Source of the DNA: Gemmatimonadota bacterium
GTDB lineage: Bacteria; Gemmatimonadota; Gemmatimonadetes; Gemmatimonadales; GWC2-71-9
NCBI GenBank assembly: GCA_003223415.1
Contig: QHUY01000019.1
Location: forward strand, 1 to 64,000
Reading direction: 5' to 3'
DNA length: 64,000 bases
Part shown: positions 9,000-20,345 of the stretch, in pieces
How the letters are laid out: every line of letters starts with the position of its first letter
How positions within the stretch are numbered: the stretch's first letter is position 1
Made by a program: the position numbers and the translations under genes
The notes under the pieces: model-generated
Seen by the model: only the letters and a program-made list of their open reading frames with translations
Told to the model about the DNA's origin: nothing
Databases searched by the model: none

Positions 9000-11900
9000 T
9001 CACGTGGCCGCGTGCCCAAATGCAATGGTGACCGTCGTGCCCCGACCCTGCTCGCTCGTTAGGGTGATGGTGCCCCCCCAGCTTTCCACCAGCCGCTTGG
9101 CGATCGCCAGCCCCAGCCCGGACCCACTGGAGGTCGTCGAGAAGGTGGGCTCGAAGACGCGCGGCAGGTTCTCGGGCGGGATGCCACGCCCGTCGTCTTC
9201 CACGCTGAGCCGCAGTCCGTCATCGAACACGCGCACCGTCACGGCCCGGGCGGCGGCGTTGCGCGCGTTCTCGAGCAGGTTGACCAGCACCTCCTTTACT
9301 TCGTCCTTGCGCGCCAGGGCCGGCGGCCCTTCCCCCCCTCGACCCCCGCCACCCTCCTCCTCGTCCGCCAGGACGACGCGCGTGTCCGTCTCGCTCGCTC
9401 CCACCTCCTCCCCCTTGCCTTTGCGACCGAGCGCGTAGAGCTGCACCACTTCCCGGACCGCCGCCCGGAGGTCCACGGGCTCCAGCGGTGCCTGCTCGGC
9501 CGTCGGCGCCCCGAAACGGGAAAAGGCCCGGGCGATCGCGTCCAGCCGGTCGATCTCGGCCAGGATGCGCTCGGACGTCTCCTGCAGCGTGGCGTCGAAA
9601 TCCCCGCCACCTTTGCCGCGGGCTCCCCCTGCCCCGCCGCGCGCCTCACGGGCACGCTGCAGATGCTGGACGCCGAGCCGGATCGGGGTGAGCGGGTTCT
9701 TGATCTCGTGGGCGACCTGCCGCGCCATCTCCCCCCAGGCGAGCACGCGCGCCGCCCGCGCCAACGCCGTCGCGTCGTCCAACGCCACGACGCAGCCGTC
9801 GGGGCTTGGTCCCAGCGATGCGAGCTGCACTCGGATCTGACGCCCCGCAATCTCGAACTCGCGCTCGACGATGTCCGGCGGCGGCGCTGGCGCGGCCGCG
9901 AAGGCATGCACGGCATCCCAGACCGGCGTCCAGACGGCGTTCGTGGCGCGCGTCAGGAAGTCCCCGGGCTCGAGGCTGCTGCCGAGCAGCTCCTCGGCCC
10001 GGGGATTGGCCATCGTCACGCGCAGCTCCGGATCGACCGCGATCACCGCGGTCGCCACGTTCGCCAGCACCTGGGCGGTTCGCCTCCGCGATTCCTCGAG
10101 CGCTGCCTGGCTGCGGTGCACGTCGGCCACCATCCGCTCGAACGCCGTGAGCACCGGCTCGAACTCCCGTGGCGCGCCGGATGGGAACGCGGGCGGTGCG
10201 GCGCCGCGGCCCACCGCGAGCGCCGCCTCCCGCAGCGCCGCCACGGGCCGCGCCAGAGTCCGCGCCGCGAGCCCCGCCAGGGTGACCGCGGCGAACAATC
10301 CCGCCACGGTGGCGAGCATGAGCGCAAGCGCCAGGTCCTCCTCCTGCTGCCGCACGCGCTCATCGTCGAGCAGCTGCGGCGCCGCGAGAATCCCCAGCTC
10401 GTCGGGCGGGCCCGCCCGCACGACCTTGTAGCCTACTCGGATCGGCCGGCCCGCCGTGCGGTCGTCGGCCGTGGTCTCAAGTTCGTCCTCCAGGGCGAGT
10501 CGCTCGAACACCCGCGGCGCGAGGAAAGGGTCTACGAGCCCGAGCTCGCCTAGCACCGGAGCGCTGGTGCCGACCAAGCGGCCCGCGCGGTACAGCCACA
10601 GATCCGCGTCGAGCTGTGCCCCGAGGTCCACGATCGCGCTGTCCAGCGTCGCCGGTCGCTCGAAGTCCATCTGCCCCGCGGTCGCGGCCGCGTCGCGCAG
10701 CGTCTGCCGGATCAACAGGTCGCCGTCCTGGCGCGCGTCCTCGCGCAGGCGCGCATAGCTCCACGCCGCAAACGCGAGCATGGGAAGCACGAAGAAGGCG
10801 GCCAGCGCCGCGGTGAGGCGTACCCGGAAGCTCGAGCGGAAGGCGGCCGCCAGGGACGGAGGGCGGGGCCACTCTCCGGCCGAGAGACAGAGGAGCAGCA
10901 GCCAGGCCGACGCGAGCAGCGCCGCGTCGATGAGCACCACCAGCGCGCCCCGGACGAGCAGGGCCACGGGTCCCCGCAGGTCCACGCGCACGTGCACGTG
11001 CCGTACGCCGCCGGGGAGCGCCACGCTCCGGTCCCCCCGCGCCGCCCAGCCGACCCGCGTCCACTCCAGATCCTCGGGCGGCAGCGGGCCCGAGGGACTC
11101 GGCTGAGAGAGCAAGATCGTGTAGGGGGGCTGGGCAACCCACTCACCCCGCAAGAAGCGCGCGACCCGATCGGGCAGCATCGCCCGCGACCGCGGGCCGA
11201 CGCCGACCGTCACCCGCTCGCCCGAGGCAAGCCGCGCCACCAGCACGTAGTGCACGCCGGGGATGCGCTCCAACCGCTCGACCCGGAACCCCACGCTGTC
11301 CATGGCCGAGCGGGCCAGGGCGACGAGTAGCGAGGTCGGGAGGTCGTCGAGCGCCGCGAGCCGGAGCTCGGCCAGCCGCTGCCCCGTCCGCGACCACAGC
11401 CCGAGCACCGCCGGGTACTCGTCCTCAGCCAGCGGCGAGCCCAGCCACAGCGCGTACAGATCGCCAGCGGATCGCAGCGGGGGGAGCTGGGGCGCACTGG
11501 CCGCGAGCTCTTGACCGAATCGCTCGAGTTTCGCCACGGCGACCGCGTCGCCTTCGCGGCCCAACCGCTGCGCGTCCCGCATCGCCAGCGAGATCCGGCC
11601 CTCCACGGTCGCTCCCCACGTCACGAGCGCCGCCGCGGTGCCGGCGACCGTGGCGATCCCGCCGAGTGCCCAGCGCCGCGGGGCAGGCACGATCACCCCC
11701 ACGAGCGCCGGCAGCCAGACGAAGGTATACCAACCGGGCCACGCCCCGTATGGCTGCCACAGCCACAGTCCGGCAGCGCCCGCAAGCGCGGCCCACGCGC
11801 ATGCGGCCGGGACCGGCCACGGCACGCGCTGGGGCTCGGCGGGCCCGCGCACCAGCGCGGCCGCGAGCAACACCAGCGCCATGCTCACCAGGGCGAGGGC

Positions 11901-13160
11901 CGCCTCCCACGAGAGCCACAGGCCGAAGGCGACACTCCCGGCGGGCGGCGTGATGCCACGACCGAAATACCGGACGAGGTACGGCGCCACGACGAGGAGC
12001 AGGGTCGCGACCCCAGCGTGCCACCACCGACGGCGCAGCCCCCGCCGCCACAAGGCGACAGCTAGGAGCAGCAGCACCGCGCTGACGGTGGCCAGGGTGC
12101 CGGCCGACACATGGACGACCTCCAGCACGGGGCGGAAGAAAGTGGTCGGCGAAAAATATCCGGAGAGCGGAACCGGAAGGCCCACCGGCGCGCGGACGAC
12201 GACCCACACGCCGGCCAGCAGGACGCCCCAGCGCCAGGTGCCGGGCGGTGCGGCGAACAGGAGCAACAGCAGCGCCGTCGCGAGCAGCACCGCGGCGACG
12301 CCGGCCGTCTTCCGCAGGGTCAGGAGCTTGGCATCCCCCTGCTCGGGTGGCTGCGGGCGCACGCTGAACAGCCGGGCCGTAGTGCTGTCGCACTTTATCG
12401 GACAGAACTCGAAGACGTCGGAGTCGCGCGGGGCGACCCCAGGGGCGTAAAAGCGCAGCGCGACACCGTGGGCACGCGCGAACGCGACGGAGAGCGCCTC
12501 CTGCGAGTCGGGCGCCACCGGCGCGGCGTAGAGCAGCACCGTCCCGATCGCCGACCCGTCGCCCTGTGTCTGGCGCCGGGCGTGCAGCGACACGTAGAAT
12601 GGGGTGATGTCAGCGCGTAATTCGGCGGTATCGTTCGCGGGCACCACGCGGTGCCGACCGGCCCAGGCCAGCGGTCCGCCGTCGGGCCCGAGGATCACGA
12701 CGCCCCGTTCGAGGCCGGCGGGGCCGGCCCCGACCGCCTCTTCCAGCCTCGCGAATCGCTCCTCGCCCGGCAGCAGCGCCGCCGTCGCACCCCGCTCCGC
12801 AAGGCGCCGCGCTGCGGTGACGGCTCGCGCCAGCGTCGCGGCGAGCTGCTCGGAGGCCCGGGTCACGAGCCACTCGCGCTCGGCGGGCCAGCAGCACTCG
12901 ATGCGCCGCACGCGCAGCACGCCCCCTACCAGCACGGCGCCGAGCGCCAGGCTGAGGACGGCGGCCGCCCCGGCCGGGGCGTCGCGTAGCCGACGCTTCC
13001 CCCGCCCCCCCAGCGTGTACACCGCGACCGCGACGGCCCCCGCCCCGGCGGCACCCGCCGTCCACGCCCAGACGGCAGCGTCGCCGGCGCTGTGCAGCCA
13101 CTCCGCGGCCGCCACCACCGCGATGCCGCACGCGATCAGGATATGACCCGGCCGCTGCAC
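9000..13160 (-). CDS. Large multi-TM sensor histidine kinase, NtrY-like (HAMP, PAS, HisKA, HATPase)
   Basis: GEMARQVAHEIKNPLTPIRLGVQHLQ H-box; NLLENARNAA N-box; DDGRGIPPENLPRVFEP and SGSGLGLAIAKRLVE G-boxes. Start (GTG 13160 or 13118) uncertain. Confidence 0.88.
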   Translation of the reverse strand: MQRPGHILIACGIAVVAAAEWLHSAGDAAVWAWTAGAAGAGAVAVAVYTLGGRGKRRLRDAPAGAAAVLSLALGAVLVGGVLRVRRIECCWPAEREWLVTRASEQLAATLARAVTAARRLAERGATAALLPGEERFARLEEAVGAGPAGLERGVVILGPDGGPLAWAGRHRVVPANDTAELRADITPFYVSLHARRQTQGDGSAIGTVLLYAAPVAPDSQEALSVAFARAHGVALRFYAPGVAPRDSDVFEFCPIKCDSTTARLFSVRPQPPEQGDAKLLTLRKTAGVAAVLLATALLLLLFAAPPGTWRWGVLLAGVWVVVRAPVGLPVPLSGYFSPTTFFRPVLEVVHVSAGTLATVSAVLLLLAVALWRRGLRRRWWHAGVATLLLVVAPYLVRYFGRGITPPAGSVAFGLWLSWEAALALVSMALVLLAAALVRGPAEPQRVPWPVPAACAWAALAGAAGLWLWQPYGAWPGWYTFVWLPALVGVIVPAPRRWALGGIATVAGTAAALVTWGATVEGRISLAMRDAQRLGREGDAVAVAKLERFGQELAASAPQLPPLRSAGDLYALWLGSPLAEDEYPAVLGLWSRTGQRLAELRLAALDDLPTSLLVALARSAMDSVGFRVERLERIPGVHYVLVARLASGERVTVGVGPRSRAMLPDRVARFLRGEWVAQPPYTILLSQPSPSGPLPPEDLEWTRVGWAARGDRSVALPGGVRHVHVRVDLRGPVALLVRGALVVLIDAALLASAWLLLLCLSAGEWPRPPSLAAAFRSSFRVRLTAALAAFFVLPMLAFAAWSYARLREDARQDGDLLIRQTLRDAAATAGQMDFERPATLDSAIVDLGAQLDADLWLYRAGRLVGTSAPVLGELGLVDPFLAPRVFERLALEDELETTADDRTAGRPIRVGYKVVRAGPPDELGILAAPQLLDDERVRQQEEDLALALMLATVAGLFAAVTLAGLAARTLARPVAALREAALAVGRGAAPPAFPSGAPREFEPVLTAFERMVADVHRSQAALEESRRRTAQVLANVATAVIAVDPELRVTMANPRAEELLGSSLEPGDFLTRATNAVWTPVWDAVHAFAAAPAPPPDIVEREFEIAGRQIRVQLASLGPSPDGCVVALDDATALARAARVLAWGEMARQVAHEIKNPLTPIRLGVQHLQRAREARGGAGGARGKGGGDFDATLQETSERILAEIDRLDAIARAFSRFGAPTAEQAPLEPVDLRAAVREVVQLYALGRKGKGEEVGASETDTRVVLADEEEGGGGRGGEGPPALARKDEVKEVLVNLLENARNAAARAVTVRVFDDGLRLSVEDDGRGIPPENLPRVFEPTFSTTSSGSGLGLAIAKRLVESWGGTITLTSEQGRGTTVTIAFGHAAT

Positions 13161-13880
13161 CTGAAGTCGCTCCTCCCGGATGCGGTGCGCGACGCCCTCG
13201 CCCGCGACCCGCGTCTCCTCGTGCCCGTCGGCACCTGCGAGCAGCATGGCCCGCACCTGCCCCTCGGCTGCGACAGCCTCATCGTCGAGCGGCTCGCCGA
13301 CGACCTCTCAGCCGAGTTCGGGATCCTGCGGGCCCCAACCGTCGAGTACGGGGTCAACACCGCCACGAAGGTCGCTTACCCCGGAAACGCGGCCGTGCGC
13401 CGCAAGACCCTGCACCGCTGGATGAACGACCTGCTCGGCTCCTGGGAGCTAAGCGGCGTAGACACCTTCGTCATCCTCACTGCCCACGGCCACGACCCGC
13501 ACCAAGAAGCGCTCTCGACGCTGCGGACCCTGCGCGCCCGCGTGTTCACGGTGGATGTCTTCGCCCTCGACTTCGCCGGGCACCTCGAGGACGCAGACGG
13601 ACCGGTCCACGGCGGAGAGCTCGACACGTCCCTGATGCTCTATCTCGCACCCCACCTGGTGCGCATGGACTTGGCCCGGGACTACCTGCCGTCCCCCCGC
13701 CCCCTCGAGCGCTTCCGCCGCTGGGCCACGTCCTCCCTTCCCGCGGTGAGTCCCGGCTCGCTCGGCCGGCCGTCGCTCGCCTCCCGGGACAAGGGCGAGC
13801 GCCTCTATAAGATGATCCAAGTGCGCGTCGCCGCGCGAGTTCTCGGCGGCGGCGTGGGAGGAGACGGGGGCGCCGTGTGA
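13143..13880 (+). CDS. Creatininase family protein
   Basis: LLVPVGTCEQHGPHLPLGCDSLIVERLA and NAHGHDPHQEAL-like motifs; ATG at 13143. Confidence 0.85.
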   Translation: MTRPLHLKSLLPDAVRDALARDPRLLVPVGTCEQHGPHLPLGCDSLIVERLADDLSAEFGILRAPTVEYGVNTATKVAYPGNAAVRRKTLHRWMNDLLGSWELSGVDTFVILTAHGHDPHQEALSTLRTLRARVFTVDVFALDFAGHLEDADGPVHGGELDTSLMLYLAPHLVRMDLARDYLPSPRPLERFRRWATSSLPAVSPGSLGRPSLASRDKGERLYKMIQVRVAARVLGGGVGGDGGAV

Positions 13881-14545
13881 GCGCGCTCCTGCTGGTCCTC
13901 GCCGCCTTGCAGGGCCCCCCACCCCCGGCGCTCGACGAGGGCACCTTTGTCGTGCGGCGGGACACGATCGAGATCGCGCGGGAGGATTTCCGCTTGTTTG
14001 CCGGCCGTCCCGCCGGCGGCTGGAGCCTCGCGGCGACCACACGCTACAATCTCAGCCGGCCCAGCGTCGTGCTTGCACCGATCCTCGAGCTCGCAGCCGA
14101 CTCCACCCCGCTCGCCCTCCAGTACGACGTCGGCGACCCGCGTGACCCGGTCCGCATTCTCGGTCAGGCGGGTCGCAACCGTTTCACGCTCCGCTACCTC
14201 GCCCGCGCCAGCGAGCGCGCCCGCGAGCTCGCCGCCGCTCCCAACACCGTCGTGCTCGACGACTCCGTGTTCGTGTTGTACCTCTTCGCCGCCTGGCGCG
14301 CCCGACCATCCCCCGGGACGCTGACCGCAATCCTCCCCCGCGGGGCACGCCGCGAGGTGCTGACCATCCAGGACCTCGGCGTGCAGCCCACGACCCTGAA
14401 TCGCGACCCCACGATGTTGCGCCACGTCGCGGTCAGCGGCGGAGCGGCCGGCCCGGCCGACCTGTGGCTCGACCCCGAGGGCCGCCTCATGAAGGTCGAC
14501 CTCCCCATGCGGCACTTGGTGGCGGAGCGTCGGCCTTCGAATTGA
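13877..14545 (+). CDS. Hypothetical protein
   Basis: 222 aa ORF overlapping the upstream stop by 4 nt. Confidence 0.6.
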   Translation: MSALLLVLAALQGPPPPALDEGTFVVRRDTIEIAREDFRLFAGRPAGGWSLAATTRYNLSRPSVVLAPILELAADSTPLALQYDVGDPRDPVRILGQAGRNRFTLRYLARASERARELAAAPNTVVLDDSVFVLYLFAAWRARPSPGTLTAILPRGARREVLTIQDLGVQPTTLNRDPTMLRHVAVSGGAAGPADLWLDPEGRLMKVDLPMRHLVAERRPSN

Positions 14546-14684
14546 CCCTCCGCGTACCGGGCGGTTAGCTTTGTCAAGTTTTCAAACAGGCGAACCCGCA
14601 CGTGTCCGAGGACGAAACCCCAAGCGGCCCTTGCGCGTAGGTGGGTTCGACCTCACGACTCGCTTTTCTCCGCTAGGGAAGAAC

Positions 14685-16163
14685 ATGAGACACGTGCTGA
14701 TGACCGTCGGGCTCGTCGTCTGCCCGTCGCTCGTGGTAGCCCAGCAGTCGGTCCCCGCCACGCTTTCGCTGGCCGATGCAGTCGCCATCGCTCGTGAGCA
14801 CAACCCGAATTACCGCCAGACCCTCAACAATCGTGGGCCTTCGGCGTGGGCTGTGCGCAACGCGTTTTCGAGCCTGCTGCTGCCGACGGTGACCGCCTCG
14901 GGCGGGATCGGCTACAGCGGCCCGGGCCAGCAGCGGTTCTTGACCGCCAATTTCTCGCAGAACGTCGCCACCCTGTCCTCGAGCTACAGCCTCGGCCTCA
15001 ACTGGGAGCTGTCGGGGTCGACGCTCTCGCAGCCCGGGCTCAAACGCGCGCAGGACAACGCGACCGAAGCGGACATCGCGGGCGCGGCGAGGAACCTGGT
15101 GACGACCGTGACGCAGCAGTACTTCACGGTGCTGCAGGCCCGGGAGAACGCCGAGGTCGCGCGCAAGCAGCTGAACCGCAACGAGGAGTTCCTGAAGCTC
15201 GCCCAGGCGCGGTACGCCGTCGGGCAGGCAACGCTTATCGACGTGCGCCAGGCGCAGGTGGCCAGAGGGCAAGCGGAGGTCGCGCTGTTGCAGGCCCAGA
15301 CGGCGGTGAGCGTGGAAAAGCTGCGGTTGTTCGAGCAGCTCGGGGTCATGGCGCCGCTCAACGTCGATTCCATTCAACTGACCGACACATTCCCGGTGGC
15401 CGCGCCGCCCTGGAAGCTCGAGGAGCTCCTCACGATGGCGGAGGCGCAGAACCCCGCGCTGCAGGCGCTGCGCGCCCGCGAGCGGGCGGCTAACTGGGGC
15501 GTCCGCGCCGCAGCCGCGAGCTACGGCCCGTCGTTGTCCGTGTCGGCGCAGTGGTCGGGCTTCACGCAGAAATACTCGAACATCGACCCCATCATCCGCG
15601 GGCAGCAGGCGCAAGGCAGCGCTCAGTTCAACAATTGCATGGACGTGGAGAATCCGATCCGGCTCAAAGCGGGTGTCCCGCTGCTTGACTGCGGTAGCTT
15701 CCTGTTCGGCAATCAGCAAGAGCAGGTGTTGCGGAGCCAGAACGCCCTCTACCCGTTCACCTTCACGCAGCAACCGTTCCAGGCGCGTCTGACCGTCACC
15801 GTGCCGATCTGGCTCAACTTCTCGCAGCCGATGCAGGTGGCGGAAGCGAAAGCGAATCACCAGGATCTCGAGGAGTCCGTGCGGGCGCGAGGGCTCGGGG
15901 TGCAGACCGAGGTGAGCCAGGGGTACCTTACGGTGTCGACGGCGTACCGCACGATCGCAATCCAGGACACCAACCGGTCGGCGGCACGGGAGCAGCTGCA
16001 GCTCGCCACGGAGCGCTACCGCATCGGCTCGGGGACCTTCTTCGAGCTGCTGGACGCGCAGGTGGCCTCCCTCCGGGCCGAGTACGACTACGTCGCCGCA
16101 GTCTACAGTTACCACAAGGCAGTCGCCGGGCTGGAAGCGGCCGTCGGCCGTCCGTTGCGCTAA
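14685..16163 (+). CDS. TolC-family outer membrane efflux protein
   Basis: LSLADAVAIAREHNPNYRQ start and heptad-rich helices; ATG 14685 with signal peptide. Confidence 0.9.
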   Translation: MRHVLMTVGLVVCPSLVVAQQSVPATLSLADAVAIAREHNPNYRQTLNNRGPSAWAVRNAFSSLLLPTVTASGGIGYSGPGQQRFLTANFSQNVATLSSSYSLGLNWELSGSTLSQPGLKRAQDNATEADIAGAARNLVTTVTQQYFTVLQARENAEVARKQLNRNEEFLKLAQARYAVGQATLIDVRQAQVARGQAEVALLQAQTAVSVEKLRLFEQLGVMAPLNVDSIQLTDTFPVAAPPWKLEELLTMAEAQNPALQALRARERAANWGVRAAAASYGPSLSVSAQWSGFTQKYSNIDPIIRGQQAQGSAQFNNCMDVENPIRLKAGVPLLDCGSFLFGNQQEQVLRSQNALYPFTFTQQPFQARLTVTVPIWLNFSQPMQVAEAKANHQDLEESVRARGLGVQTEVSQGYLTVSTAYRTIAIQDTNRSAAREQLQLATERYRIGSGTFFELLDAQVASLRAEYDYVAAVYSYHKAVAGLEAAVGRPLR

Positions 16164-16181
16164 CGAGAGGAATCGCAAGAC

Positions 16182-17477
16182 ATGTCCAAGCGAAACAAGG
16201 TGCTGGTGGGAGTCGGCGGGGCGGTGCTGCTCGTCGGCATCATTCTCGTCAGCGCGAGCGCGAAGCGGGAACGGGGCGCCGAGGTCCGGTTCGCGAAGGT
16301 GGGCCGCCGCGACCTCGTGGCCGCGGTCACGTCGAGCGGCAAGATCCAGCCCAAGAAGAAGGTCGACATCAGCCCCGACATCCAAGGTCGCATCACCCAG
16401 ATCGCGGTGCACGAGGGCGACTACGTGACCAAGGGCCAGTTCCTCCTGCAGATCGATCCGACGATCTATCAATCCGAGGTGCAGCGGGCCCAGGCCGCCC
16501 TGGCCACCGCCGAGGCCCTCGCCTTGCAGGCCCGGGCCAACCGTGACCAGGCCCAGCGAGCGCTGGGACGCACCAAGGAGCTGCACGCGCAGAACCCGAA
16601 CCTCGTGTCGCAAGAGCAGCTGGAGCAGGCCCAAACGGCCTTCGACATTGCCGAGGCGAACCTGAACTCCGCCACTCACCAGGTGGACCAGTCGCGTGCA
16701 GCTGTGGAGTCGTCGCGCCAGAACCTGGCCAAATCGCACATCGTCGCGCCGATGTCGGGCCGCGTGACCCGGCTCGCTGTGGAAGAGGGCGAAGTGGCGG
16801 TCCCGGGCACGTTTTCCAAGGAAGTCGGCCTGCTCATGACGATCGCCGATCTCTCGGTGATCCAAGTCAAGGTGAACGTGGACGAAACGGACGTCGTCCG
16901 AGTCCACTTGGCCGACTCGGTCGAGGTCACCATCGACGCCTTCCCGGACACCACGTTTACGGGTCGGGTCACGAAGATCTCCAACAGCGCGATCCTCACC
17001 GCGGGGGCGTCGACGGCACCCGGGACGAACACCCAGGCGGTCGACTACGAGGTGGAGATCACCTTGACCAACCCGCCGGGCGACGTGCGGCCGGATCTCT
17101 CGGCCACCGCGCGGATCATCACCGACACGCGCAAGCAGGCGTTGTCGATCCCGATCATCGCGCTCACGGTGCGGGAGAATACTCCGGTCAGCACGGAGAC
17201 GCGCGGGGGCCCGCCCATCGTCCGGCGCGACACCTCGGCCCCGAGTAAGAAGAAGGAGACGGAGGGCGTGTTCGTGGTCCAGAACGGTAAGGCGACGTTC
17301 CGACCGGTGAAGGTGGGAATCGCGGGCGACGAGTATTTCGAGGTGCTGGACGGCCTGCGCCAGGACGAGACGATCGTCGCCGGACCCTATCAGGCGATCC
17401 GGGACCTGCACGACGGAGCCGCAGTGAAGGCGTCGCGGCAGCCGGCCGACACGGGCCGCGGCAAGAAGCCCTCGTGA
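16182..17477 (+). CDS. MacA/HlyD-type periplasmic adaptor
   Basis: [38 protein letters not shown]; barrel-sandwich hybrid and coiled coil. Confidence 0.9.
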   Translation: MSKRNKVLVGVGGAVLLVGIILVSASAKRERGAEVRFAKVGRRDLVAAVTSSGKIQPKKKVDISPDIQGRITQIAVHEGDYVTKGQFLLQIDPTIYQSEVQRAQAALATAEALALQARANRDQAQRALGRTKELHAQNPNLVSQEQLEQAQTAFDIAEANLNSATHQVDQSRAAVESSRQNLAKSHIVAPMSGRVTRLAVEEGEVAVPGTFSKEVGLLMTIADLSVIQVKVNVDETDVVRVHLADSVEVTIDAFPDTTFTGRVTKISNSAILTAGASTAPGTNTQAVDYEVEITLTNPPGDVRPDLSATARIITDTRKQALSIPIIALTVRENTPVSTETRGGPPIVRRDTSAPSKKKETEGVFVVQNGKATFRPVKVGIAGDEYFEVLDGLRQDETIVAGPYQAIRDLHDGAAVKASRQPADTGRGKKPS

Positions 17478-17493
17478 TCGCCCAGGAGTTCTG

Positions 17494-17865
<372 letters not shown>

Positions 17866-17866
17866 C

Positions 17867-19105
17867 GTGCCGCTGTTCGAAGCGCTCCGGCTGGCGCTGC
17901 AGCAGATCCGGGCCCAGAAGCTGAAGAGCGGGTTCTCCCTCATCGGCGTCTTCATCGGCGTCACGTTCCTGATCGGCGCCTGGTCGATCGTGAACGGCAT
18001 GAACGTGTACATGACGGACAAGTTCGCGGGCACGTTGGTGGGGGTGAACACCTTCCACCTGCGGCAGCGGCCGAACGTCAACTTCAACGTCGATGACTCC
18101 ACGTGGCGCTCGTGGCGGCGGCGCCCGCGTATCCGGTTCGCGGACGCCGACGCCGTCACCCGCGGTCTCACGGTGCCGGCGATCACGGCGTGGTACTCCG
18201 AGGACCGCGGCACCGTCGAATACAAGGGGAAGCGCGCCCAGGGGATCACGCTCGAGGGCACCACCGAGCGGTACTTCGAGATCATGACCCTCAAGATCGA
18301 GCAGGGCCGCCCGTTCACCTCCCAGGAGGCGAAGGCGGGAGCGACGGTGGTGGTGCTGGGACACGATCTGGCCGAAAAACTGTTCGTCAATCTGAGCCCG
18401 CTCGGCCGCAGCGTGCGCATTCACGGGATTCCCTACCAGGTGATCGGCATCGTGGAGCGGCAAGGGAACCTGTTCGGCATGTCGCTCGACAAGTTCGTCG
18501 TCGCGCCGGCGCTCTCGCCCATCCAGCGCGAGGTGAATCCGCCCGGGGTGGTGGATGCCGTGCTGGTGCGGGCCAGCTCCGAGCCCGAGATGCGGGAGGC
18601 CATGGACCAGACCGAGGCCATCATGCGCAGCCGCCGCCACCTGCGCCCGCGCCAGGACGACAACTTCGCCATGATGACGTCGGAGGGCGTGCTGGACTTC
18701 TGGAACAAATTGAGCCGGATCCTCTACGCTGTCGGACCGGGACTGGTGGGGATCGCGCTCGTCGTGGGCGGGATCGTCATCATGAACATCATGCTCATGG
18801 CGGTGGCGGAGCGGACGCGCGAGATCGGGATCCGCAAGTCGCTGGGGGCGCGGCGCCGCGACATCATGCGACAATTCCTTGCTGAAGCCACCGCGCTCGC
18901 CACAGTGGGCGCCACCTTCGGGATCCTCACCGGCATCGCCCTGTCGGTGTTGCTGCAGGTCGCCACCCCGCTGCCGGCCTCCGTCTCGCCGTTCTCGATC
19001 GTGCTCGGCGTGGTTGTGGGCGGCGGCGTGGGGATCGTCGCCGGCGTCTACCCCGCCAGCCGCGCCGCGCGGCTCGACCCCATCGCCGCGCTACGCCAGG
19101 AGTGA
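17867..19105 (+). CDS. MacB/FtsX-like ABC permease 1 (type A)
   Basis: Four-TM FtsX-like layout; GGIVIMNIMLMAVAERTREIGIRKSLGARRRDI. Confidence 0.88.
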   Translation: MPLFEALRLALQQIRAQKLKSGFSLIGVFIGVTFLIGAWSIVNGMNVYMTDKFAGTLVGVNTFHLRQRPNVNFNVDDSTWRSWRRRPRIRFADADAVTRGLTVPAITAWYSEDRGTVEYKGKRAQGITLEGTTERYFEIMTLKIEQGRPFTSQEAKAGATVVVLGHDLAEKLFVNLSPLGRSVRIHGIPYQVIGIVERQGNLFGMSLDKFVVAPALSPIQREVNPPGVVDAVLVRASSEPEMREAMDQTEAIMRSRRHLRPRQDDNFAMMTSEGVLDFWNKLSRILYAVGPGLVGIALVVGGIVIMNIMLMAVAERTREIGIRKSLGARRRDIMRQFLAEATALATVGATFGILTGIALSVLLQVATPLPASVSPFSIVLGVVVGGGVGIVAGVYPASRAARLDPIAALRQE

Positions 19106-19109
19106 CCCG

Positions 19110-20342
19110 ATGACCCCCATGCTCGAAGGCGTCGGCATCGCGCTCGAGTCGCTGCGCGCCCACAAGGGGCGGGCGGCCCTCACCATCCTGGGCGTCGCCA
19201 TCGGCGTGCTGGTGGTGATGGTGATCGGAGCGATCATCAGCGGCTTCAACAAGGGTGTCGCCGACATTTTGGAGCGGTCCGGACCCAAAACGTTCTGGGT
19301 CGGCCGCTTCTTCCAGGGCGGCGTGAACACCTGTGAGGGCGACGACAGCTGCCCCTGGCGCCACAACCCGCCGCTGTCGCTGGGGGATGCCAGGGCGGTC
19401 GAGCGGGTGCCGTCGGTGAGCTGGGTGGCCGTGGAGGAGGGCGGGCAGGCCGATGTCACCTTCGGCGCCAAGACGCAGCACAGCGTCAGAATCGACGGCC
19501 GCAGCGCCGCCTGGCCCAACGTGGCGGGCGGCGATGTGTCGCCCGGGCGATCATTCACCGAGGTGGAGGATGCCGCCTCGGAGCAGCTGGCGGTGGTCAA
19601 CCAGAAGCTGTCCGAGCTGCTGTTCGACCGGCAGGACCCAATCGGGCAGCGGGTGCACATCCAGGGTGTGCCCTACACGGTGATCGGGGTTTTCAACCCG
19701 CCGCCGCAGCTGTTCGGCGGCCAACCCGCGCCCGAGGCGGTCATCCCGCACGGGGCACTGGTGAAACACGTCCGGTATTGGAAGGGCTGGATGCAGTTCT
19801 TGGTGGGCCCCGCCCCGGCCGCCACGACGCCGCAGGCAATGGAAGACGTCACCGAGGCGCTGCGGCTGCGACGGCACGTGCGGCCGGGCCAGGACAACAA
19901 CTTCGCGGTCGTGAGCCAGGAGAAGTTCCTGGACAACCTCAACAGCATGACCCTCATGATCCGCATCGTGATGCTCGCGCTCTCGGCCGTGGGCCTGATG
20001 GTGGGTGGAGTGGGGGTGATCGCGATCATGATGATTTCGGTCACCGAGCGCACACGCGAGATCGGGGTGCGCAAGGCGCTCGGGGCCACACGCCGCGAGA
20101 TTCTGTGGCAGTTCCTGGTCGAGGCGGCCACGCTGACGCTCGTCGGCGGCGTCGTCGGCATGATCGGCGGGGGTCTCGTCGCACTGCTGCTCGCCGTGGC
20201 AACCCCGATCCCGGCCCACGTGCCGCTCGCCTCGGTGGTCGCGGCGCTGATCGTCGCGGCCCTCACGGGAGTCCTGTTCGGACTCTATCCCGCGAACAAG
20301 GCCTCCCGGCTGGATCCGGTCGAAGCGCTGCGATACGAATAA
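19110..20342 (+). CDS. MacB/FtsX-like ABC permease 2 (type B)
   Basis: ATG 19110; GGVGVIAIMMISVTERTREIGVRKALGATRREILWQFLVEAATLT. Confidence 0.88.
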   Translation: MTPMLEGVGIALESLRAHKGRAALTILGVAIGVLVVMVIGAIISGFNKGVADILERSGPKTFWVGRFFQGGVNTCEGDDSCPWRHNPPLSLGDARAVERVPSVSWVAVEEGGQADVTFGAKTQHSVRIDGRSAAWPNVAGGDVSPGRSFTEVEDAASEQLAVVNQKLSELLFDRQDPIGQRVHIQGVPYTVIGVFNPPPQLFGGQPAPEAVIPHGALVKHVRYWKGWMQFLVGPAPAATTPQAMEDVTEALRLRRHVRPGQDNNFAVVSQEKFLDNLNSMTLMIRIVMLALSAVGLMVGGVGVIAIMMISVTERTREIGVRKALGATRREILWQFLVEAATLTLVGGVVGMIGGGLVALLLAVATPIPAHVPLASVVAALIVAALTGVLFGLYPANKASRLDPVEALRYE

Positions 20343-20345
20343 GGC

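Noticed and set aside
8989-9004. 16-bp palindrome CGTGACGGCCGTCACG at the histidine kinase stop
   Set aside because: Overlaps the stop codon, single occurrence noticed, no further support for a regulatory role.
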